Source of the DNA: Microbacterium protaetiae
Lineage (GTDB): Bacteria; Actinomycetota; Actinomycetes; Actinomycetales; Microbacteriaceae
Assembly: GCF_004135285.1 (NCBI RefSeq)
Contig: NZ_CP035494.1
Location: forward strand, 2,666,001-2,730,000
Reading direction: 5' to 3'
DNA length: 64,000 nt
This document shows, in pieces, positions 54,707-64,000 of the stretch. Both the position numbers and the translations under genes were made by a program. The notes under the pieces were generated by a model. The model was not told the DNA's origin. It made no database searches and saw nothing but the letters and a program-made list of their open reading frames with translations. Each line of letters starts with the position of its first letter. Position 1 is the first letter of the stretch.

Positions 54707-55588
54707 TCACCGCCGGCCGAGCACCTGCCCGAGAGCGAAGTCGCCGAGGGCGGCCAGTTCGGCGTGGTCGTCGCTGGCAGTCAGCAGCGACGAGGTCATG
54801 CGCGCGGCCCACGCGCGCGCACGCGCCCACAGCGCGGCATCCGCCCCCGTGCGTTCGGTGTAGCGGGCGACGAACGCGCGACGGCCGTGCGGGGTGAAGG
54901 TCAGCCACGCGGTGGCCAGGTCGGTTGCCGGGTCCCCCGCGGTGACATCGCCGAAGTCGATGAGAGCGCGCAGGCCGCTCGCATCGGCGAGCATGTTGAA
55001 CGGATGCGGATCGCCGTGGATCCACAGCGGTGGTCCGGGATGCCGCGGTGCGGCCGCGTCGGCGTCATACCGGGCGCGCAGCCGCCCGGTGGGGTCGGCC
55101 CGGTCTATCCGCGCGCGCACGATGTCGGCGCGCTCGGCCAGTGGCTCGCCGCGCACGGGGTTGTGCGGGGCATCGGCATCGGCGGGCATGTGCAGGGCGA
55201 CCAGCGCATCGGCCAAGTCGCCCGCCCATCCGTCGCGCGCGCTCGCCGGCTGCCGGAACGCGGGTTCCCCCGCCAGCCAGGGCACGACCGACCATGACCA
55301 CGGGAAGAAGTCTGTCGGGCGCCCGACGCGCACGGGCACGGGCACGGCGACCGGCAGCCGGCGTGCGAGCCGCGGCAGCACGAGCTGCTCGTGCTCGACG
55401 AGAGCGGCCGCCGCGGCGCGTCGGGGCACCCGCACCGCCAGATCGTCACCCAGGCGCACCATGACGTTGTCCCACCCGTTCGCGCCGATCACCATCGGCC
55501 GGTCGGCGAGGTCAGGATGCTGCGCGGCCAGCAGCCGTGCGACGAGGTCGCCGGTCACATCGATCTCGGCGGCGGGCATGCGGGCCAT
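54707..55588 (-). CDS. Aminoglycoside phosphotransferase-family kinase-like protein
   Basis: A 293-residue APH-fold protein. The catalytic loop is IHGDPHPFNML with HGDPH at 191-195, and the metal Asp is in IDFGDVTAGDP (211-219); NLAVRVPRR-type residues near 50 form the ATP-binding Lys/Arg strand. Members phosphorylate aminoglycosides, macrolides, homoserine or other small molecules; nothing shows drug resistance here. ATG 55588 fits a leaderless promoter located inside the end of the thiD/tenA gene. Confidence 0.85.
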   Translation of the reverse strand: MARMPAAEIDVTGDLVARLLAAQHPDLADRPMVIGANGWDNVMVRLGDDLAVRVPRRAAAAALVEHEQLVLPRLARRLPVAVPVPVRVGRPTDFFPWSWSVVPWLAGEPAFRQPASARDGWAGDLADALVALHMPADADAPHNPVRGEPLAERADIVRARIDRADPTGRLRARYDADAAAPRHPGPPLWIHGDPHPFNMLADASGLRALIDFGDVTAGDPATDLATAWLTFTPHGRRAFVARYTERTGADAALWARARAWAARMTSSLLTASDDHAELAALGDFALGQVLGRR

Positions 55589-55590
55589 CG

Positions 55591-57066
55591 TCACAGGGTA
55601 TCGGCACTCTCTTGCGCAAGCGGTGCCGCGAAGAACGCCCACTCGTGCCGGGCCGACGCGGTGAACGCGTCGCGCATCCGCGCGCGCAGCGCGTCGCCGG
55701 CGTCGGCGGCAGCGCGGGTGGCGATGTCGATGGCGCGCGTGGTCGCGGCGGCGAACTCCGGGTCGGCGTACGTGTCCAGCCACGCGCGGTAGGGATGCCG
55801 GGGGTGGGATGCCGCGTGCAGGCGCTCGCCGACGTCGCGGTAGATCCAGTAGCAGGGCAGCACCGCGGCCACGAGCACCGCATAGTCGCCGCGCGCTGCG
55901 GATGCGGCCAGGTGGTCCAGATACGCGGTCGTGGCGGCGCCGGGCGGCGTACTGTGGATCTCGTCGGCGCCCACCCACGATTCGTGCAGCTGCGCTTCGG
56001 CGGCCAGGCAGCGATATGCGCCGGCCGCCCAGAACTCTTGGGCGGCCGCATCCGGCGCGAGCGCACTGGCCTGGGCCAGCACCCGCGAGTAGGCGCGCAG
56101 ATACAGCGCGTCTTGGGCCAGGTACCACGTGAAGGCGTCGTGTCGAAGCGAGCCGTCGCCCAGTGCGCGCACGAACGGCAGCTCATCGATGGCGGCGCGG
56201 ATGTCGCCGATGTGCGTCCACCACTGCGCGGCCACCTGCGCCGGCGTCGGGCGCGTGAGAAGGCCGCCGCGGTGCCAGAGGCCCGCGAAGTGGTGCACGG
56301 GCCCGTGTCCGGTGCCGACCGCGAGCTCATCGGCGTGACGCAGACTCTCGGTGAGCCAGCGCTTGGTCTCATCCAGGGCACGCTCCCACGGTGCGCCCGC
56401 GGCACGCCGCACGGCGATGCCCGACGAGAGCGAGCACCCGGTGCCGTGGGTATGGGATGTCGCCACGCGTTCGCCGGCGAACTGGGTGAGCTGCTCGCCG
56501 GTGACGAGGGCGTCGGGCGCGTCGGCGCCGCCCAGGTGCCCGCCCTTGGCCAGCACGGCGACGCCGTGGCGGGTCGAGAGCCGCCGTGCCTGTGCGAGCA
56601 CATCGGGCCAGGTCACCGCCGTCGGTTCACCGACGAGGATCGCCAGTTCGGGGATGTTCGGGGTGACCAGGTCGGCACGCGCGCACAGCGTGCGCAGCGC
56701 GTCTTCGGCGTCGGCATCCAGCAGCCGGTCACCGCTCGTGGCCACCATGACGGGATCGAGCACCACCACCGGCGGCCGCACCCGGTCGAGCCAGGCGGCC
56801 ACCGTCGCTATCACCTGTGTGGTGCCGAGCATGCCGATCTTCACAGCGTCGATGGCGACGTCGTCTGAGACGGCGTCGAGCTGTGCCGCGAGAAAAGACA
56901 CCGGCGGCGTGTGCACCTCGCGCACACCACGCGTGTTCTGGGCCACCAGCGCGGTGACCACCGCCATGCCGTAGCCGCCGCCGGCGGCGATGCTCTTCAG
57001 ATCGGCCTGGATGCCGGCACCCCCGGTGGGATCGGTGCCGGCGATGCTGAGAACCCGGGGGATCAT
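55591..57066 (-). CDS. thiD: ThiD-TenA fusion: HMP(-P) kinase and thiaminase II
   Basis: A 491-residue two-domain protein. Residues 1-265 are ThiD (IAGTDPTGGAGIQADLKSI, KIGMLGT, LDPVMVATSGDRLL, SHTHGTGCSLSSGIA), phosphorylating hydroxymethylpyrimidine and its phosphate. Residues about 275-491 are TenA (FTWYLAQDALYLRAYSRVL, AVLPCYWIYRDVG with the active-site Cys, and HEWAFF with the catalytic Glu), a thiaminase II/aminopyrimidine salvage hydrolase. The fusion links salvage of thiamine breakdown products to their phosphorylation. Third gene of the thi operon; ATGA overlap with thiE. Confidence 0.94.
   Translation of the reverse strand: MIPRVLSIAGTDPTGGAGIQADLKSIAAGGGYGMAVVTALVAQNTRGVREVHTPPVSFLAAQLDAVSDDVAIDAVKIGMLGTTQVIATVAAWLDRVRPPVVVLDPVMVATSGDRLLDADAEDALRTLCARADLVTPNIPELAILVGEPTAVTWPDVLAQARRLSTRHGVAVLAKGGHLGGADAPDALVTGEQLTQFAGERVATSHTHGTGCSLSSGIAVRRAAGAPWERALDETKRWLTESLRHADELAVGTGHGPVHHFAGLWHRGGLLTRPTPAQVAAQWWTHIGDIRAAIDELPFVRALGDGSLRHDAFTWYLAQDALYLRAYSRVLAQASALAPDAAAQEFWAAGAYRCLAAEAQLHESWVGADEIHSTPPGAATTAYLDHLAASAARGDYAVLVAAVLPCYWIYRDVGERLHAASHPRHPYRAWLDTYADPEFAAATTRAIDIATRAAADAGDALRARMRDAFTASARHEWAFFAAPLAQESADTL
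55595..55600 (-). promoter_or_regulatory. -10 hexamer TACCCT, leaderless promoter of the phosphotransferase gene
   Basis: Minus strand: TACCCT, six bases (GTGACG), ATG at 55588. It lies within the last codons of the thiD/tenA gene. Confidence 0.45.
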
Positions 57067-57710
57067 CGTGCCTGCTCCCACGCGGTGCGCAGCGCGCGCG
57101 TCGCCTGCTCGGGGTCGCCGGCGCCGCAGACGGCCGAGACGACGGCGGCACCCGCGGCCCCCGCCGCCCGCAACAGCGGCACATCGGCCACGGTGACGCC
57201 GCCGATCGCCACGGCGGGCAGCGTGCTGGTGCGAACGAGCGCGGCGAACGCATCGTGGCCGAGTGGGGCGGGCGCGTCGGGCTTGGTCGTGGTAGCGTGC
57301 AGCGCTCCGACACCGACGTAGCTGGCCCCGTCCGCGGCGGCGCGCGCGAGCTGTTCGGGCGTCGACGCGCTGACCCCCAAGACGGCTCCGGTGCCGATGA
57401 GCTGCCGCACCGTGCGCGCCGGCAGGTCGGACTGGCCCACATGCACACCGGCCACCCGGGCTCCGGCCGCGCGTGCGGCCAGATACACGTCGATGCGGTC
57501 ATTCACGAGCACGGTCATCCCGGGTGGCACGACCTCGCAGATGCGCAGCACCGTGGCGAGAAAGTCGCGCGCTGGGGCGTGCTTCTCGCGCACCTGCACG
57601 CAGCCGGCGCCACCGCGCGCGGCTGCGGCAACCACCTCGGCCACATCGTGCCCGGCCGCAGCCGCCACCGCGGCATCGGTCACCAGATACACCGACAGGT
57701 CGCCGTTCAT
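57063..57710 (-). CDS. thiE: Thiamine phosphate synthase
   Basis: A 215-residue TIM barrel that joins HMP-PP and thiazole phosphate. [63 protein letters not shown], and [19 protein letters not shown] are all diagnostic, with [11 protein letters not shown] at the phosphate site. Four-base overlaps with both neighbours (thiM before, thiD/tenA after). Confidence 0.95.
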   Translation of the reverse strand: MNGDLSVYLVTDAAVAAAAGHDVAEVVAAAARGGAGCVQVREKHAPARDFLATVLRICEVVPPGMTVLVNDRIDVYLAARAAGARVAGVHVGQSDLPARTVRQLIGTGAVLGVSASTPEQLARAAADGASYVGVGALHATTTKPDAPAPLGHDAFAALVRTSTLPAVAIGGVTVADVPLLRAAGAAGAAVVSAVCGAGDPEQATRALRTAWEQAR

Positions 57711-58507
57711 GCGATCACCGCGCGCTCGTCGAGCTGCTCGGGCGTGAGGGCGGCCAGCGCGTCGAGGAACGCCACCGCGAACGAGCCCGGACCGGCGCTG
57801 CGCGCAGCGGCGAGTTCGGCCGCCACCGTGTAGACGAGAACCGCGGATGCCGCGGCCTGCAGCCGATCGGAGTCGACCGCCGCGAACGCCGCCATGACAG
57901 CACCCAGGGCGCAGCCGCCGCCGGTCACCCGGGTCAACAGCGGTGTGCCGTTGCCGATGCGGATGACGCGCTCGCCGTCGGTGATCGCGTCCACCGGCCC
58001 CGATACTGCAACCACGGCACCGGTGCGCGCAGCCAGCGTCCGTGCGGACGGCAGCGCGGCCTCGACGTCGTCGGTGGCATCGACACCGCGTCCGCCGGCG
58101 CCGTCGCCGGCCAGCGCCAGCAGCTCGGAGGCATTGCCGCGGATGATGGTGGGCCGCCGTTCGCGCAGCGCGTGAGCGAGCTCGGTGCGGATCGGCAACG
58201 CGCCGATGGCCACCGGATCGAGCACCCAGGGCACCCGCGCCTCGTCGGCGGCCGCGACAGCCTCGAGCATCGCGGTGCGCTGCTCGGCGTGCGGGGTGCC
58301 CAGGTTCACCAGCACGCCGCCGGCGATCCGCGCGAACGGCCCGGCTTCGCCGGGCAGATCGGTCATGGCGGGGGCGGCGCCCAGGGCCAGCAGCACGTTG
58401 GCCGTGAAATTCGTCACGACAGCATTTGTCAGGCACTGCACGAGCGGCGCGTGGGCGCGCACCTCGAGCAGGGCGGAACGGGCAGAAGACTGCAGAGTGC
58501 GCGTCAT
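57707..58507 (-). CDS. thiM: Hydroxyethylthiazole kinase
   Basis: A 266-residue ribokinase-fold enzyme that phosphorylates hydroxyethylthiazole in thiamine salvage. [30 protein letters not shown] is the family N-terminus; [39 protein letters not shown] carries the anion hole and catalytic-Cys position. ATG 58507 is chosen because GAAGGG lies nine bases upstream; the ATG at 58516 touches that GAAGGG. The ribosome binding site is part of the TPP aptamer, so it is the directly controlled gene. The operon encodes salvage steps only: no thiC or thiG is in view. Confidence 0.94.
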   Translation of the reverse strand: MTRTLQSSARSALLEVRAHAPLVQCLTNAVVTNFTANVLLALGAAPAMTDLPGEAGPFARIAGGVLVNLGTPHAEQRTAMLEAVAAADEARVPWVLDPVAIGALPIRTELAHALRERRPTIIRGNASELLALAGDGAGGRGVDATDDVEAALPSARTLAARTGAVVAVSGPVDAITDGERVIRIGNGTPLLTRVTGGGCALGAVMAAFAAVDSDRLQAAASAVLVYTVAAELAAARSAGPGSFAVAFLDALAALTPEQLDERAVIA

Positions 58508-58509
58508 GC

Positions 58510-58589
58510 GCGACATCCCTTCGCTAGTACGAACTAGAGCAGGTTCGACGGGTGTGATCTCAGCCCCAGTGCGGGGCACCCCGTGTCAC
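58510..58589 (-). ncRNA. TPP riboswitch (THI element)
   Basis: Read on the minus strand: GTGACA, GGGGTGCC, GGGGCTGAGA, ACCC, GAACCTG, CTAGTT-CGT-ACTAG, GAAGGG, TGTCGC. CTGAGA (58558-58563) and GAACCTG (58540-58546) are the two invariant TPP-contacting segments. The closing stem P1 pairs GTGACA (58584-58589) with TGTCGC (58510-58515) and so encloses the GAAGGG ribosome binding site (58517-58522), two bases from the thiM ATG. Thiamine pyrophosphate would stabilise P1 and block translation. Confidence 0.95.
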
Positions 58590-58601
58590 GGTGTGCGTGT
58601 C

Positions 58602-58607
58602 AGCTTA
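58602..58607 (-). promoter_or_regulatory. -10 hexamer TAAGCT of the thi operon
   Basis: Its expected start point (about 58595) falls just before the first base of the TPP aptamer at 58589, so the transcript begins almost directly with the riboswitch. Confidence 0.55.
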
Positions 58608-58627
58608 GCGCTGTCGCCGGCGCCCGT

Positions 58628-60064
58628 TCATGCCGGCACCATGTCGATCTCGCCGGTTGCCACGTCAGCGCGCTGCAGGCGCAGCTGCACAGTGGTACCG
58701 GCTGCGGCATCCAGATCGGGAACCTTCACCGACACCAGCGGACCGGTCAGCTGCACGCGCGCCCCATCGCCGCGGTGGCCGAGCACGACGCCCGTGAACA
58801 CGCGGTTCTCGTGCCCGGTGAGCACGGCTGCCTCCACGCGGTCGACGGTCGCGTTCTCCAGGCGCGCGGCGCGCTGATCAGCACGACCCATGAGCTTGGG
58901 AAGCTCGGGCAGGCTCTCGCGCGCCCAGGCAGGCACATCGTGCCCGTTGGCCAGAGCTTCGCACACGACCAGCGACCAGCGGTCGACAAGGCGGCGCAGC
59001 GGAGCGGTGGTGTGCGCGTAGGGCGCCGCGATCGCCGATTGCACGGTGTCTTTCGGAGGCTCGCCGTCGAAAGCGGTGTATCCGGCTCCGCGAAACAGGC
59101 TCGCTGCGGCATCCTGCACCGCCAAGGTCGCCGGGTCATCCCCGTGCAGGGTGCGCAGGTATTCGCCATAGCCGATGTCTTCGGGCCAGTCCAGGCCCAG
59201 CGCCACGGTCTGCGCACGGAAGGCGGCCACGTCGTCGGGGTCGGCCTCGGGCATGGTGCGCAGGATGCCGATGCCGCCGTCGAGCATGATGCGAGCCGCC
59301 GCCATGCCGGTCAGCAGCGACACGTGCGCGTTCCAGTCCTCGACCGGCAGCGTGCGCCGCCGCTCGAGCCGATAGGTTCCATCGGCCGGCGAAACGTCGA
59401 TCTCGGGCGAATTCAGGCTCGCCCCGCCCCGTTCCCGCTCGCGTTCGGTGCGCTGCTGTCCAAACCACGGCAGGGCCAGCAGCGAGGCGGGCCCAGAACC
59501 GTCGTCGATGGCCCGCTGCGCGTCTTCGTAGGTCCACTGTGCGCGTGAGCGCACGACGGCCCGTACCAGCGTCGTGCGCCGGGGCACCGCGCGTTCGTCG
59601 AGCTCGAACCGCCACACGAACGCGCGGCGGTCCTGCCCGGGAAGCAGCGATGCGGCGCCCTCGCTGAGCACGGCCGGGTGCAGCCGGATGTGCCCGTCGA
59701 CGGCGTACAGCGTGACGCCGCGGGCGCGTGCTTCTGCGTCGAGCGCACCGGTGGGCTGCACGAAGGCGGGAACGTCGGCGATGGCATAGTGCAGCACGGC
59801 GCCGTCGGCGGTGCGCTGAAGGTGCAGCGCCTGGTCGAGGTCGCGCGAGCCTTCGGGGTCGATGGTGAGCAGCTCGACATCGCGCAGGTCGTGCACCTCG
59901 CCGCTCGGCTCGGCCCGCACGTGGTGGGCCGCGGCCTGCGCTTCGGCGAGGACGTCGGCGGGAAAACCATCGGGCAGATCCAGCTGCGTGCGCAACGCGG
60001 CCAGCGACGCCGCCAGGGCGTCGCCGGTGGCGGGGGAGACGAGATGAGGGCGACGAGCGGACAC
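58628..60064 (-). CDS. RNB-domain exoribonuclease (RNase II/R family)
   Basis: A 478-residue protein that is little more than the RNB catalytic domain plus a small C-terminal beta domain. [19 protein letters not shown] holds the metal-binding Asp cluster; [42 protein letters not shown] and [18 protein letters not shown] follow. The N-terminal cold-shock domains and S1 domain of full RNase R (about 750-800 residues) are absent, a form common in actinobacteria. GTG 60064 fits a leaderless promoter; divergent from proS. Confidence 0.92.
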   Translation of the reverse strand: MSARRPHLVSPATGDALAASLAALRTQLDLPDGFPADVLAEAQAAAHHVRAEPSGEVHDLRDVELLTIDPEGSRDLDQALHLQRTADGAVLHYAIADVPAFVQPTGALDAEARARGVTLYAVDGHIRLHPAVLSEGAASLLPGQDRRAFVWRFELDERAVPRRTTLVRAVVRSRAQWTYEDAQRAIDDGSGPASLLALPWFGQQRTERERERGGASLNSPEIDVSPADGTYRLERRRTLPVEDWNAHVSLLTGMAAARIMLDGGIGILRTMPEADPDDVAAFRAQTVALGLDWPEDIGYGEYLRTLHGDDPATLAVQDAAASLFRGAGYTAFDGEPPKDTVQSAIAAPYAHTTAPLRRLVDRWSLVVCEALANGHDVPAWARESLPELPKLMGRADQRAARLENATVDRVEAAVLTGHENRVFTGVVLGHRGDGARVQLTGPLVSVKVPDLDAAAGTTVQLRLQRADVATGEIDMVPA

Positions 60065-60070
60065 GTGGTC

Positions 60071-60076
60071 AGTGTA
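60071..60076 (-). promoter_or_regulatory. -10 hexamer TACACT of the RNB gene, leaderless
   Basis: Minus strand: TACACT, six bases (GACCAC), GTG at 60064. Confidence 0.6.
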
Positions 60077-60104
60077 CGCAGACGGGCCGCGGCATCCACC
60101 CCCG

Positions 60105-60110
60105 TACACT
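60105..60110 (+). promoter_or_regulatory. -10 hexamer TACACT of proS, leaderless
   Basis: TACACT, eight bases (GGGGGATC), GTG at 60119. The divergent RNB promoter has the same hexamer. Confidence 0.55.
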
Positions 60111-60118
60111 GGGGGATC

Positions 60119-61879
60119 GTGGTCACACGTCTGTCGAAGTTCTTCGTTCGCACCCTTCGGGAAGACCCCGCCGAGGCGGAGGTCCAGTCTCACAAGCTGC
60201 TCGTGCGCGCCGGGTACATCCGCCGCCAGGCCGCCGGCGTGTTCGCCTGGCTGCCGCTCGGTCTGCGGGTGAAGGCGAAGATCGAGCGGATCATCCGCGA
60301 CGAGATGGCGGCCGCCGGCGCGCAGGAAGTGCACTTCCCCGCGCTCATGCCGCGTGACCCGTACCAGGCGACCGGCCGGTGGGACGAGTACGGCGATCTG
60401 CTGTTCCGCCTGCACGACCGCAAGGGCGCCGACTACCTGCTGGCACCCACGCACGAAGAGGCCTTCACGCTGCTGGTGAAAGACCTGTACTCGTCGTACA
60501 AGGACCTGCCGCTGACGATCTACCAGATCCAGGACAAGTACCGCGACGAGGCGCGTCCCCGTGCCGGCCTGCTGCGCGGGCGCGAGTTCACGATGAAGGA
60601 CGCCTATTCGTTCGACTACACCGACGAGGGGCTGGACGCCTCGTACTTCGCCCAGCGCGACGCCTACGAGCGCATCTTCGCGCGCCTGGGTCTGGAGTAC
60701 GTGATAGTGAAAGCGGATGCCGGAGCGATGGGCGGCTCGCGCAGCGAGGAGTTCCTGCACCCGACCGCGGTCGGCGAAGACACCTTCGTGCGCTCGGCGG
60801 GCGGCTACGCCGCCAACGTCGAGGCGTTCACGACGGTGGTGCCCAGCCCTCTGCCGTTCGATGAGGCGCCGGCGCCGGTCGTCTTCGACTCGCCGAACAC
60901 CCCGACCATCGAGACTCTCGTCGCGCACTGCAACGCGGTGCTCGACGGCGAATACACCGCCGCCGACACGCTGAAGAACGTCGTGCTGGCCCTCACGCAC
61001 CTGGACGGCACCCGCGAGCTCGTCGTCGTCGGCATCCCGGGCGACCGCGACGTCGACGACAAGCGCGCCGAGGTCGCCTTCGCCCCCGCCGAGGTCGAGG
61101 CGGCCACCCCCGAGGACTTCGCGAAGCACCCGTTGCTGACAAAGGGCTACATCGGGCCATGGTCGGCGACGGGCCCGGTGCTGGGTGAAGAGTCGGCCAC
61201 CGGCATCCGGTACTTCCTCGATCCCCGCGTCGTGGACGGTACCCGCTGGATCACCGGTGCGAACATCGACCAGAAGCACGTGCACTCTCTGGTGGCCGGC
61301 CGCGACTTCGTCGGCGACGGTTTCGTCGAGGTCGCCACCGTGCGCGACGGCGACCCAGCCCCCGACGGCTCCGGTCCCGTGCATCTGGCGCGCGGCATGG
61401 AGATCGGGCACGTCTTCCAGCTCGGTCGCAAGTACGCCGAGGCTCTGGGACTGAAGGTGCTCGATGAGAACGGCAAGCTGGTGACCGTGACGATGGGCTC
61501 GTACGGCATCGGCGTCACCCGTATTCTCGCGATCATCGCCGAACTGAACAACGACGAGCGGGGCCTGGTCTGGCCCGCATCGGTGGCGCCGTTCGACGTG
61601 CACGTGGTGGCCACGGGTAAGGATGCCGCGGCGTTCGAGCTGGCCGAGCAGCTGTCGGCTCAGCTGGAGGCGGCCGGGTTCGACGTGCTCTACGACGACC
61701 GCCCCAAGGTGTCGCCGGGAGTCAAGTTCGGCGACGCCGAGCTCATCGGCGTGCCGCGCGTGCTCGTGGCCGGCCGGGGTGCGGCATCCGGCGAAGTGGA
61801 GCTGTGGAACCGGCGCACCGGCGAGCGCGAGACGCTGCGGGCCGCCGAGGCGGTGGCGCGGCTGATCGCCGAACGCTGA
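60119..61879 (+). CDS. proS: Prolyl-tRNA synthetase (bacterial type)
   Basis: A 586-residue class II synthetase. [28 protein letters not shown] starts the protein; motif 2 contains [26 protein letters not shown]; a middle insertion (about 225-400) matches the bacterial INS editing domain that clears mischarged Ala; motif 3 is [13 protein letters not shown], then the anticodon-binding domain ([41 protein letters not shown]). GTG 60119 fits a leaderless start. Convergent with the symporter gene, four bases apart. Confidence 0.97.
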   Translation: MVTRLSKFFVRTLREDPAEAEVQSHKLLVRAGYIRRQAAGVFAWLPLGLRVKAKIERIIRDEMAAAGAQEVHFPALMPRDPYQATGRWDEYGDLLFRLHDRKGADYLLAPTHEEAFTLLVKDLYSSYKDLPLTIYQIQDKYRDEARPRAGLLRGREFTMKDAYSFDYTDEGLDASYFAQRDAYERIFARLGLEYVIVKADAGAMGGSRSEEFLHPTAVGEDTFVRSAGGYAANVEAFTTVVPSPLPFDEAPAPVVFDSPNTPTIETLVAHCNAVLDGEYTAADTLKNVVLALTHLDGTRELVVVGIPGDRDVDDKRAEVAFAPAEVEAATPEDFAKHPLLTKGYIGPWSATGPVLGEESATGIRYFLDPRVVDGTRWITGANIDQKHVHSLVAGRDFVGDGFVEVATVRDGDPAPDGSGPVHLARGMEIGHVFQLGRKYAEALGLKVLDENGKLVTVTMGSYGIGVTRILAIIAELNNDERGLVWPASVAPFDVHVVATGKDAAAFELAEQLSAQLEAAGFDVLYDDRPKVSPGVKFGDAELIGVPRVLVAGRGAASGEVELWNRRTGERETLRAAEAVARLIAER

Positions 61880-61883
61880 CCGT

Positions 61884-63401
61884 TCAGCCCTGCACCCCGG
61901 TGTGGTGCAGGTGGTCGCGGTGCTTTTCGCCCCGTGCCCGCTGGGAGATCACCCCGAGCGGGCCGGTGACCGACAGCTCGTCTTCCCAGCATTCGATGCC
62001 CCCGATGTCGGGCAGAAGGTCGCGGGTGAAGACCGGATCGCGGCCTGCGCGCCGCTGCCTGGTGTAATCCTTTATCAGCCGCACGGCGATGGGTGAGAGC
62101 AGCGTCACCGCGATCAGGTTGATGAAGGCCATGAGTCCCATCACGATGTCGGCGAGGTTCCAGATGAGATCGGCGCTGGCGATCGAGCCGAGGAACACGG
62201 CGACGATGACCAGGACGCGGAACACCGGCAGTGCGCGCGGGTGCGACGTGATGAACTGCAGATTCGATTCACCGTAGTAGTAGTTGCCCAGCACCGAGGT
62301 GAACGCCAGCAGAAAGATGATGACCGCCAGCAGAATGCCGGTCCAATCGCCCAGGGCCGAAGCCAGGGCGTTCTGGGTGAGAAAGACACCCTGCTGTGCC
62401 GTGCTCAGATCGGGCGCCGAGACCAGGATGATGAAAGCGGTGATCGAGCACACCAGCCAGGTGTCGAAGTAGACGCCGAGCGTTTGCACGAGGCCCTGCT
62501 TGACCGGGTGCGTGACAGCTGCCGTGGCCGCCGCGTTGGGCACCGAGCCCATGCCCGCCTCGTTCGAGAACATGCCCCGCCGCACGCCGTTCATGATGAT
62601 GACGCCCAGCGTGGCCCCGGCCACCTGCTGTGTGCCCCAAGCCTCGGTGAAGATCGAGGCGACCGCCGACGGCAGGTTCTGCGCGTTGATTCCCACGATG
62701 ATGATGCCGACCATGAGGTACGCGAACGCGACGATCGGGATGGCCGACTGTGAGACGGTGGCGATGCGGTGCACGCCGCCGAAGATCACCAGGGCGGTCA
62801 GGATCGCGACCACGGCGCCCACGACGAACGGGATCCACCAGGGGGCGTCCTCGGCTCCGCTGACCCCGACGATCGTCGCAGCCAGGGTGTTGGCCTGCAG
62901 TGAATTGAACGCGAACGGGAAGCAGAGGATGAGGAAGACCGCGAACAGGATCGCTGCCCACCGCTGTCCCAGTCCCTTCTGGATGTAGTACGCCGGACCG
63001 CCGCGGAAGGCACGACCGGGGTCGCGCACCTTGAACAATTGCGCGAGCGACGATTCGACGAGGCTGGTGGCGCCGACCACGAGCGCCATCAGCCACATCC
63101 AGAACACGGCTCCGGGTCCGCCCAAGAAGATCGCGGTGCCGACGCCGGCGATATTGCCCACCCCGACACGCGAGGCGGCCGACAGAGTGAACGCCTGGAA
63201 TGCCGAGATCGACTGCGGCCTGCCGTCGTCGCCCAGCGGCGAGCGGTCGGTGACAGCACGGAACATCTCCGGGATCCAGCGGAACTGCACGATGCCCGAA
63301 CGCACCGTGAGATAGAGGGCGACGAGAGCCACGAGGGGCGCGAGAACCCACGACCACATCTGATTGCTGATGTTGCCGACGGCATCGGCGATGATGTCCA
63401 T
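61884..63401 (-). CDS. Alanine/glycine:cation symporter (AGCS family)
   Basis: A 505-residue, about 11-helix sodium- or proton-coupled amino-acid carrier. FQAFTLSAASRVGVGNIAGVGTAIFLGGPGAVFWMW is the AGCS signature region; ESSLAQLFKVRD, GGPAYYIQKGLG, RGMFSNEAGMGSVPNAAATA and YYYGESNLQF follow. The last ~50 residues are cytoplasmic and charged. ATG at 63401 lacks a strong ribosome binding site. Divergent from the LOG-family gene. Confidence 0.92.
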   Translation of the reverse strand: MDIIADAVGNISNQMWSWVLAPLVALVALYLTVRSGIVQFRWIPEMFRAVTDRSPLGDDGRPQSISAFQAFTLSAASRVGVGNIAGVGTAIFLGGPGAVFWMWLMALVVGATSLVESSLAQLFKVRDPGRAFRGGPAYYIQKGLGQRWAAILFAVFLILCFPFAFNSLQANTLAATIVGVSGAEDAPWWIPFVVGAVVAILTALVIFGGVHRIATVSQSAIPIVAFAYLMVGIIIVGINAQNLPSAVASIFTEAWGTQQVAGATLGVIIMNGVRRGMFSNEAGMGSVPNAAATAAVTHPVKQGLVQTLGVYFDTWLVCSITAFIILVSAPDLSTAQQGVFLTQNALASALGDWTGILLAVIIFLLAFTSVLGNYYYGESNLQFITSHPRALPVFRVLVIVAVFLGSIASADLIWNLADIVMGLMAFINLIAVTLLSPIAVRLIKDYTRQRRAGRDPVFTRDLLPDIGGIECWEDELSVTGPLGVISQRARGEKHRDHLHHTGVQG

Positions 63402-63466
63402 GCGGTGAGTTTCCCACGCTGCGGGTCGAATCTGGTGGCATGCGCGCGACGTGCGAAGGTGGAGTC

Positions 63467-64000
63467 ATGGCAGATTCCTCGACGAACACCGTTCCGCATG
63501 AGGTCACCGAGGCCCTGCGGCAGGCGCTGGATGCCGCCGGCATCGCCGAGCACGACGATTTGGTGGCCCGCATCCTGGCGACGGGCATCGGGCTCGGAAT
63601 GGACGACACCGACCGCCTCGATCTGAAGATCACGGCCGCAGCGCTGACCGAGATGCGTTCGGCGTTCTCACTGTTCGCGCCGTACCGCGATGTGCCGAAG
63701 GTCACGGTGTTCGGATCGGCTCGCACCAAGCCCGACGACCCGCTGTACCGGCAGGCGCGCCGCGCCGCGCACACGCTCTCCGAGCACGGCTGGATGATCG
63801 TCACCGGTGCCGGGCCCGGCATCATGCAGGCCGGAGCAGAGGGCGCCGGCCCCGACCGCTCGATCGGCGTGTCGATCCGGCTGCCGTTCGAAGAGAAGCC
63901 GAACGCCCTGCTGGCCGACAGCGGCAACGTCGTGTCGATGAAGTACTTCTTCACCCGCAAGCTCATGCTCATGAAGGAATCGCACGGGTTCATCTGTCTG
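63467..64000 (+). CDS. LOG-family (TIGR00730-like) Rossmann protein, 3' truncated by window
   Basis: The frame runs open from ATG 63467 to the window edge (178 residues, no stop). It has a ~55-residue helical lead (EVTEALRQALDAAGIAEHDD), then VTVFGSARTKPDDPLYRQARRAA and GAGPGIMQAGAEGAG, the first half of the LOG/lysine-decarboxylase-like Rossmann fold. The PGGxGT phosphate-binding loop would lie past the edge. Related proteins are cytokinin-riboside monophosphate phosphoribohydrolases or nucleotide-binding proteins of unknown role. AAGGTGGAG precedes the ATG. Confidence 0.85.
   Translation, partial: MADSSTNTVPHEVTEALRQALDAAGIAEHDDLVARILATGIGLGMDDTDRLDLKITAAALTEMRSAFSLFAPYRDVPKVTVFGSARTKPDDPLYRQARRAAHTLSEHGWMIVTGAGPGIMQAGAEGAGPDRSIGVSIRLPFEEKPNALLADSGNVVSMKYFFTRKLMLMKESHGFICL

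Noticed and set aside
54707-55588. Aminoglycoside resistance gene
   Set aside because: The APH fold is shared by many small-molecule kinases; nothing in the sequence or context points to a drug substrate.

Overview
The window is about 64 kb of high-GC chromosomal DNA. Gene content, GTG starts, four-base ATGA/GTGA overlaps, a full set of actinobacterial markers (Lsr2, DUF3097, LmeA-like DUF2993 protein, Rho with a long Arg/Asn-rich N-terminus, a DUF222/HNH protein) and a C-terminal domain resembling REase_MTES_1575 point to the family Microbacteriaceae, most likely Microbacterium. No phage, plasmid or integrative element is visible; most of the region is housekeeping and metabolic.

Layout. 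1-7.4 kb: a membrane protein end, a DUF3592-like protein, a thiamine-binding-type protein coupled to a NUDIX hydrolase and a methyltransferase remnant; then metX and metY (methionine by the O-acetylhomoserine route), split by an oppositely oriented terpene-cyclase-like gene; then an SDR. 7.4-9.3 kb: a small membrane protein, ung, and an 0.8 kb non-coding tandem repeat block. 9.3-15.6 kb: a leftward operon for a peptide-type ABC importer (SBP-B-C-D-F) followed by an intracellular protealysin-type M4 protease and its emfourin inhibitor. 15.7-24.4 kb: hydrolase, AhpD-like protein, tyrosine phosphatase, an iron-box-preceded SIP-type protein, arginase family, PspA and a TPM-domain membrane protein, DUF3097, trmB and tRNA-Arg(CCG). 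24.5-28.4 kb: MFS transporter, FMN reductase, DUF222/HNH protein. 28.5-39.4 kb: argS-lmeA-lysA-hom-thrC-thrB-rho-prfA, a rightward run covering the lysine/threonine branch of the aspartate pathway. 39.4-46.1 kb: a triple palindrome, a small membrane protein, cysE-cysK (cysteine), an LLM flavin oxidoreductase, lsr2, and a GAF-LuxR regulator divergent from a DUF485-actP acetate uptake pair. 46.1-54.7 kb: an alkyltransferase homologue lacking its cysteine, a large helicase/nuclease-like protein with degenerate ATPase motifs, mscL, FmdB-like protein, 5-formyl-THF cyclo-ligase divergent from galU, a RimJ-like acetyltransferase and a coiled-coil membrane protein. 54.7-64 kb: a kinase-like phosphotransferase, a TPP-riboswitch-controlled thiM-thiE-thiD/tenA operon, an RNB ribonuclease divergent from proS, an alanine:cation symporter and a truncated LOG-family gene.

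The most notable non-gene features are (i) six homologous 52-bp inverted-repeat modules in three tandem units at 8.5-9.15 kb, (ii) a 60-bp-period triplet of AT-rich palindromes with centres exactly 30 bp apart directly after prfA, and (iii) a consistent TANNNT hexamer placed 6-8 bases before the start codon of at least 16 genes, the signature of leaderless transcription. That last rule was also used to choose several start codons.
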